A stretch of 64,000 nt of DNA from Oscillospiraceae bacterium (GTDB taxonomy: Bacteria; Bacillota; Clostridia; Oscillospirales; Ruminococcaceae). The DNA lies in assembly GCA_902363145.1 (NCBI GenBank), contig CABIZB010000002.1:62001-126000 (forward strand), written 5' to 3'. This document shows positions 60,665 through 64,000 of the stretch, in pieces (position 1 is the first letter of the stretch; each line of letters starts with the position of its first letter). The notes under the pieces were generated by a model, which saw only the letters and a program-made list of their open reading frames with translations, searched no databases and was not told the origin of the DNA. Both the position numbers and the translations under genes were made by a program.

Positions 60665-61766
60665 GGCTAAAGCCATAAAAAAAGAACCCCTTATCAGAAT
60701 TGCCAAAAGAGCCGAGCGCTCCAACAGGGAAAAGCTGGTTTTAAGGCTTCTCTCCGTGCTTCTTGCCATATGCGCAGGCGGAATTTTCATTCTGATACTG
60801 GGTAAAAATCCGTTTCTTTACTACAGCAAGATGGCTGCGGGAGCATTCATAGGCAAGAACCCCAAAAATCCCATGATGCCTTTCCGTGAGACCATAAAGA
60901 TAATGATACCCCTGCTCATATCCTCTCTGGGCATAACGCTGGCGTTCAAGATGAAATTCTGGAACATTGGCGCAGAGGGTCAGATAATCATGGGCGGCAT
61001 ATTCGCTTCATACTTTGCACTTTTCCACTATGACCTGCCCCATTATCTGCTGTTCATACTCATGTTTATAGCGGCAATGATAGGCGGCGGACTTTACGGA
61101 ATGATACCCGCATTCTTTAAGGCAAAGTTTGATACAAACGAAACTCTGCTGACACTGATGCTAAACTACATCGCCCTGTACATTATCGACTGGCTGACAA
61201 AGGGCGCTTGGCAGGATCCCGAATCAAAGGGCTACCCCAAGATAGCGACCTTTGACAAAAACGCTTGGCTTGACTCGCTGGGCGGCATTCAGATCGGCTG
61301 GGTAATAGGTCTTGTGCTGGCGGCAGTTATATTCGTATATCTCCGATACACCAAGCAGGGCTATGAGATAATGGTAGTTTCCGACAGCCACGCCACTGCA
61401 AGATACGCCGGCATGAACCCCGGAAAGATAACCATTAGAACAATGTTCCTCAGCGGCGCTGTCTGCGGAATCGCAGGCATGGTGCAGGCGTGCGGAACAG
61501 AACATACCCTTTCCAGATCGGTCGCAGGCGGCGTGGGCTTTACAGCAATCATCGTTGCATGGCTTGCAAATCTCAGCCCAGTGGGCATCGTGATAGTTTC
61601 CTTTCTCTTTGCAGTGCTCCAGAAGGGAAGCACGGTAGTTTCCTCCGAATTTAATCTGTCACCCTACTGCTCACCCGTATTGCAGGGAATAATCCTGTTC
61701 TTCGTGCTGGGCTGCGAGTTCTTTATCAGATATAAATTCATCTTCCGTCATAAGGAGGAAAAGTGA
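60657..61766 (+). CDS. Nucleoside ABC importer permease 1 (NupP type)
   Basis: A 369-aa BPD_transp_2-type permease with about nine membrane segments. The family signature LKMKFWNIGAEGQIIMGGIFA-like stretch (here AFKMKFWNIGAEGQIIMGG) and NETLLTLMLNYIALYI are diagnostic; the EAA-like contact loop is around GMNPGKITIRTMFLSGAVCG. The start overlaps the ATPase stop by 8 bases, and permease 2 follows after 1 base. Confidence 0.93.
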   Translation: MSEAKAIKKEPLIRIAKRAERSNREKLVLRLLSVLLAICAGGIFILILGKNPFLYYSKMAAGAFIGKNPKNPMMPFRETIKIMIPLLISSLGITLAFKMKFWNIGAEGQIIMGGIFASYFALFHYDLPHYLLFILMFIAAMIGGGLYGMIPAFFKAKFDTNETLLTLMLNYIALYIIDWLTKGAWQDPESKGYPKIATFDKNAWLDSLGGIQIGWVIGLVLAAVIFVYLRYTKQGYEIMVVSDSHATARYAGMNPGKITIRTMFLSGAVCGIAGMVQACGTEHTLSRSVAGGVGFTAIIVAWLANLSPVGIVIVSFLFAVLQKGSTVVSSEFNLSPYCSPVLQGIILFFVLGCEFFIRYKFIFRHKEEK

Positions 61767-61767
61767 T

Positions 61768-62727
61768 ATGGAAAGACTTATTGCATTTCTTGCTCATGCG
61801 GTATATATGGGTACTCCCCTGCTTTTCGGCACTGTGGGTGAGATACAGAACGAGAAGTCGGGCCACCTTAACCTGGGCGTTGAGGGCATTATGGCTATGG
61901 GAGCCTGCGCAGGCTTTATGACCGCCTACAAAACGGGCAGCCTTGTGCTGGCGCTGATAATGGCTTTTATTGTCGGAATGGCAGTTTCGCTAATCTACGC
62001 ATTCCTTACCATCACCATGATGGCAAACCAGAACGTTACGGGTCTTACCCTTACCATTTTCGGCACAGGTCTTTCAAACTTCATCGGCGAGCAGATGATA
62101 ACCGCTTCGGAAACAGGAAACCTGAAGCTGCCCGAAAATGTATCGGCAGCGCTGAAAAACATTAAGATTCCTCTGCTTGGCGATATCCCCGTGCTGGGCG
62201 GTGTGCTTTTCAACCAGAACATATTCACATATATCAGCATCGTAATTGCGATAATCATGTTCATCTACCTGAACAAGACAAAAACAGGTCTTAACCTGAG
62301 GACTATCGGCGAAAGTCCCGCAGTTGCGGACGCTGTGGGAATAAACGTTGTGAAGTACAAGTACATCAACGTGCTTATCGGCGGCGGAATATGCGGCATC
62401 GGCGGAGCGTTCTGCTCAATGGTAATAAACGGCGGCGTTTGGATGGCAAACAGCGTAAACGGACTGGGCTGGATAGCCGTTGCGCTGGTAATATTCGCAG
62501 TATGGAACCCCGCAAAGGCAATATACGGCGCATACATCTTCGGCGCATTCATGGTGCTGAAATATTACTTCCCCAAAGACCTGGGATTTACCGTTCCCGA
62601 ATCATTCTTTGATATGCTCCCCTACCTTGTAACGGCGCTGGTGCTTGTCATCACCTCCGTAAAGAAGTCCAAGGAGCGTTCACAGCCAGCTTCCTGCGGC
62701 GTGAACTATTTCCGTGAGGAAAGATAA
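61768..62727 (+). CDS. Nucleoside ABC importer permease 2 (NupQ type)
   Basis: A 319-aa membrane partner of the previous permease. LLFGTVGEIQNEKSGHLNLGVEGIMAMGA is the hallmark N-terminal stretch, and TKTGLNLRTIGESPAVADAVGINV is the loop that contacts the ATPase. The C-terminus is short and basic. It ends the operon; a strong terminator follows 15 bases later. Confidence 0.93.
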   Translation: MERLIAFLAHAVYMGTPLLFGTVGEIQNEKSGHLNLGVEGIMAMGACAGFMTAYKTGSLVLALIMAFIVGMAVSLIYAFLTITMMANQNVTGLTLTIFGTGLSNFIGEQMITASETGNLKLPENVSAALKNIKIPLLGDIPVLGGVLFNQNIFTYISIVIAIIMFIYLNKTKTGLNLRTIGESPAVADAVGINVVKYKYINVLIGGGICGIGGAFCSMVINGGVWMANSVNGLGWIAVALVIFAVWNPAKAIYGAYIFGAFMVLKYYFPKDLGFTVPESFFDMLPYLVTALVLVITSVKKSKERSQPASCGVNYFREER

Positions 62728-62742
62728 TTATACTAACCAAAA

Positions 62743-62779
62743 CCGCCGTATCGGAAATATCCGATACGGCGGCATTTTT
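62743..62779 (+). terminator. Terminator of the nucleoside importer operon
   Basis: Perfect 13-bp arms CCGCCGTATCGGA / TCCGATACGGCGG with a 4-nt loop, then CA and T5. The T-run leads directly into repeat copy A2. Confidence 0.9.
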
Positions 62780-62942
62780 AGAACCTGTCTTCACAAGCAT
62801 ATGCGCACGTCTTTTCGGCAAATTTTGCCGCAGACTGCGTTAAAAATCCTTGCCGGGCGAAAGCCCGCCTGCGGATTTTTGCCTACTCTGCAACAAAATT
62901 ATGCTCGAAAATCCGCACACATTTCTTATGAAGACAGGTTCT
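62780..62942. mobile_element. MITE-like repeat element A, copy A2 (163 bp)
   Basis: Reverse-oriented copy of A1, identical except for a core of 5 versus 6 nt (TCGCC against ACCGCA when read in the A1 orientation). Ends AGAACCTGTCTTCA / TGAAGACAGGTTCT; TTA flanks GAACC...GGTTC on both sides. The right-hand TTA is also the stop codon (TAA) of the MATE gene. The left end joins the T-tract of the importer terminator. Confidence 0.82.
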
Positions 62943-64000
62943 TATTTATCCAAGCCCTTTTGCACATAAGGCGTTTTAAGAAATCTATGGTAAAAGATAA
63001 ATCCGACTGTGGTTGTGATGATCTCCGTAACAGGGAATGTGAGCCAAAACCTTTCCAGTCCGAACCGTGAGAAGATATATCCCAGCGGAACGAACAGTAT
63101 GACCGTTCTTATAACTGTCAGCAATGAGCTTTTCACGCTGCTTCCCACCGCCTGAAAGAACACGGGGAAAATAAGCGACGTAACCATGGGGATAAAGCTT
63201 ATGCCGATTATCCTGAGCCCGAATGTTCCTATCGCCACCACCTGCTCGTCAGAACTGAACACCCTCAGCATCTGCTCGGGGATAACTGCAAAACATAATG
63301 TTCCCAGCGACATAAGCGCTATGCCGAATATGACCGAGGCGGACAATGTCTTTTTGCAGCGCTCGATATTGTGCGCCGCATAGTTGAAGCTTATGACAGG
63401 CACTATGCAGGTCTGCATTGCTCCCAGGGGGATAAAGAAGAAGGTCTGCCACTTGTAGTAAAGTCCCAGCGCTGTGACTGCCTGATCCGAAAAGCCTGAA
63501 AGTATAAGGTTAAGTCCAAGGATATAGAACGTGTATGCGGACTGCATAAGGATATTCGGCGTGCCCAGAGCGAATATGCGCTTTATGTATGCAGGGTATT
63601 TTCTCCTGTCGGGAGACCTGCGGAAGCCTTTTTTCATAACAACCAGCGCCGCAGCTATCTGACCCGCAACTGTGGCGGCAGCCGCTCCCGATATGCCCAT
63701 TTTGGGAAGCCCGAACATTCCGAAAATAAGCAGAGGGTCAAGGATAATGTTGGTGATCGCACCTATTATCTGCGCCGCCATAGGCGTTTTCATATCACCG
63801 TGAGCCTGCAGGATCTTTGTCCACACGCTTTCAAGGAAAAGCCCGAAGCTGAACACGCACACTATCCTGCCGTATGCGATAACATCGGCAATGACCGCAG
63901 GCGAGTCGGTGGACATTTTTGCATATGCGGGCATTATTGCATAGCACACAGCGGCAAACAGCAGCCACATCACCACAGCCAGCGGAGTTCCCACTCCCGC
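62942..64000 (-). CDS. MATE-family multidrug/metabolite efflux transporter, 5' end outside the window
   Basis: C-terminal ~352 residues of a MATE (DinF/NorM superfamily) Na+- or H+-coupled antiporter. About nine membrane segments are visible. Typical MATE features: AQIIGAITNIILDPLLIFG (P-x-D-like loop of the N-lobe end), AAAATVAGQIAAALV and the inter-lobe turn followed by LGTPNILMQSAYTF, which begins the second lobe. The frame is open to the right edge; a GTG near 63,994 is not a real start. Full length would be about 440-460 aa. Substrate unknown. Its stop codon coincides with the edge of repeat copy A2. Confidence 0.88.
   Translation of the reverse strand, partial: AGVGTPLAVVMWLLFAAVCYAIMPAYAKMSTDSPAVIADVIAYGRIVCVFSFGLFLESVWTKILQAHGDMKTPMAAQIIGAITNIILDPLLIFGMFGLPKMGISGAAAATVAGQIAAALVVMKKGFRRSPDRRKYPAYIKRIFALGTPNILMQSAYTFYILGLNLILSGFSDQAVTALGLYYKWQTFFFIPLGAMQTCIVPVISFNYAAHNIERCKKTLSASVIFGIALMSLGTLCFAVIPEQMLRVFSSDEQVVAIGTFGLRIIGISFIPMVTSLIFPVFFQAVGSSVKSSLLTVIRTVILFVPLGYIFSRFGLERFWLTFPVTEIITTTVGFIFYHRFLKTPYVQKGLDK

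Overview
The window reads as chromosomal DNA of a low-to-mid GC Gram-positive anaerobe of the Clostridia, most likely a Ruminococcus-like member of the Oscillospiraceae. This is inferred from gene order and content; no rRNA is present. The evidence is a Bacillus/Clostridia-type yicC-remA-gmk-rpoZ-priA-def-fmt-yugP-rsmB-rlmN-prpC-prkC-rsgA-thiN-spoVM string, gdpP-rplI-dnaB, tilS-hpt-ftsH, rapZ-whiA-dnaE-pfkA, sigma-A type promoters with 17-bp spacers, strong GGAGG ribosome sites, a high-molecular-weight rubredoxin, and a secreted GH5 glucanase. No tRNA, rRNA, CRISPR, prophage or intact transposase was seen.

Layout. Positions 1-5204 (+): M42 aminopeptidase (5' end missing), GNAT, methionine gamma-lyase-like PLP enzyme, GH5 lipoprotein, alpha/beta hydrolase and a second GNAT, the last three joined by ATGA overlaps. 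5265-16602 (+): RNase J behind a consensus promoter and a leader of nearly 400 nt, then gdpP, a SUFU-domain protein, rplI, dnaB, tilS, hpt, ftsH. 16755-20881 (-): zinc-ribbon membrane protein, an unlisted 34-aa membrane ORF, a TPM-domain protein, a pilin-like protein, ispD, ispF, rubredoxin. 21084-21914 (+): punA. 21990-29462 (-): hybrid histidine kinase, sugar-binding lipoprotein, vWA-domain protein, separated by small palindromic repeats. 29628-31407 (-): tsf and rpsB. 31571-46426 (-): the long conserved housekeeping cluster, ending in a 30-aa spoVM. 46653-56832 (-): DUF624 protein, SpoIIM-like protein, proC, folT under a THF riboswitch, pfkA, dnaE, a small membrane protein, whiA, rapZ. 57174-62727 (+): xpt and a four-gene nucleoside ABC importer. 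62942-end (-): MATE transporter, 5' end outside the window.

Functional themes. The cluster couples initiator-Met processing (fmt, def), ribosome maturation and modification (rsgA, rlmN, rsmB), Ser/Thr signalling (prkC/prpC) and sporulation-associated genes (spoVM, ylmC-like, spoIIM-like, whiA). Purine salvage appears three times (hpt, punA, xpt with its importer). The least expected material is (i) a set of 42-164 bp palindromic, MITE-like elements that share parts with one another, including two 164/163-bp copies identical except in a 5-6 nt core and both sitting in terminator T-tracts; (ii) a tandem pair of YugP metalloproteases in which one copy has lost its HEXXH motif; (iii) two small genes (30 and 34 aa); (iv) a readable THF riboswitch with terminator and antiterminator directly behind pfkA; and (v) an RNase J with a roughly 200-residue disordered N-terminal extension.
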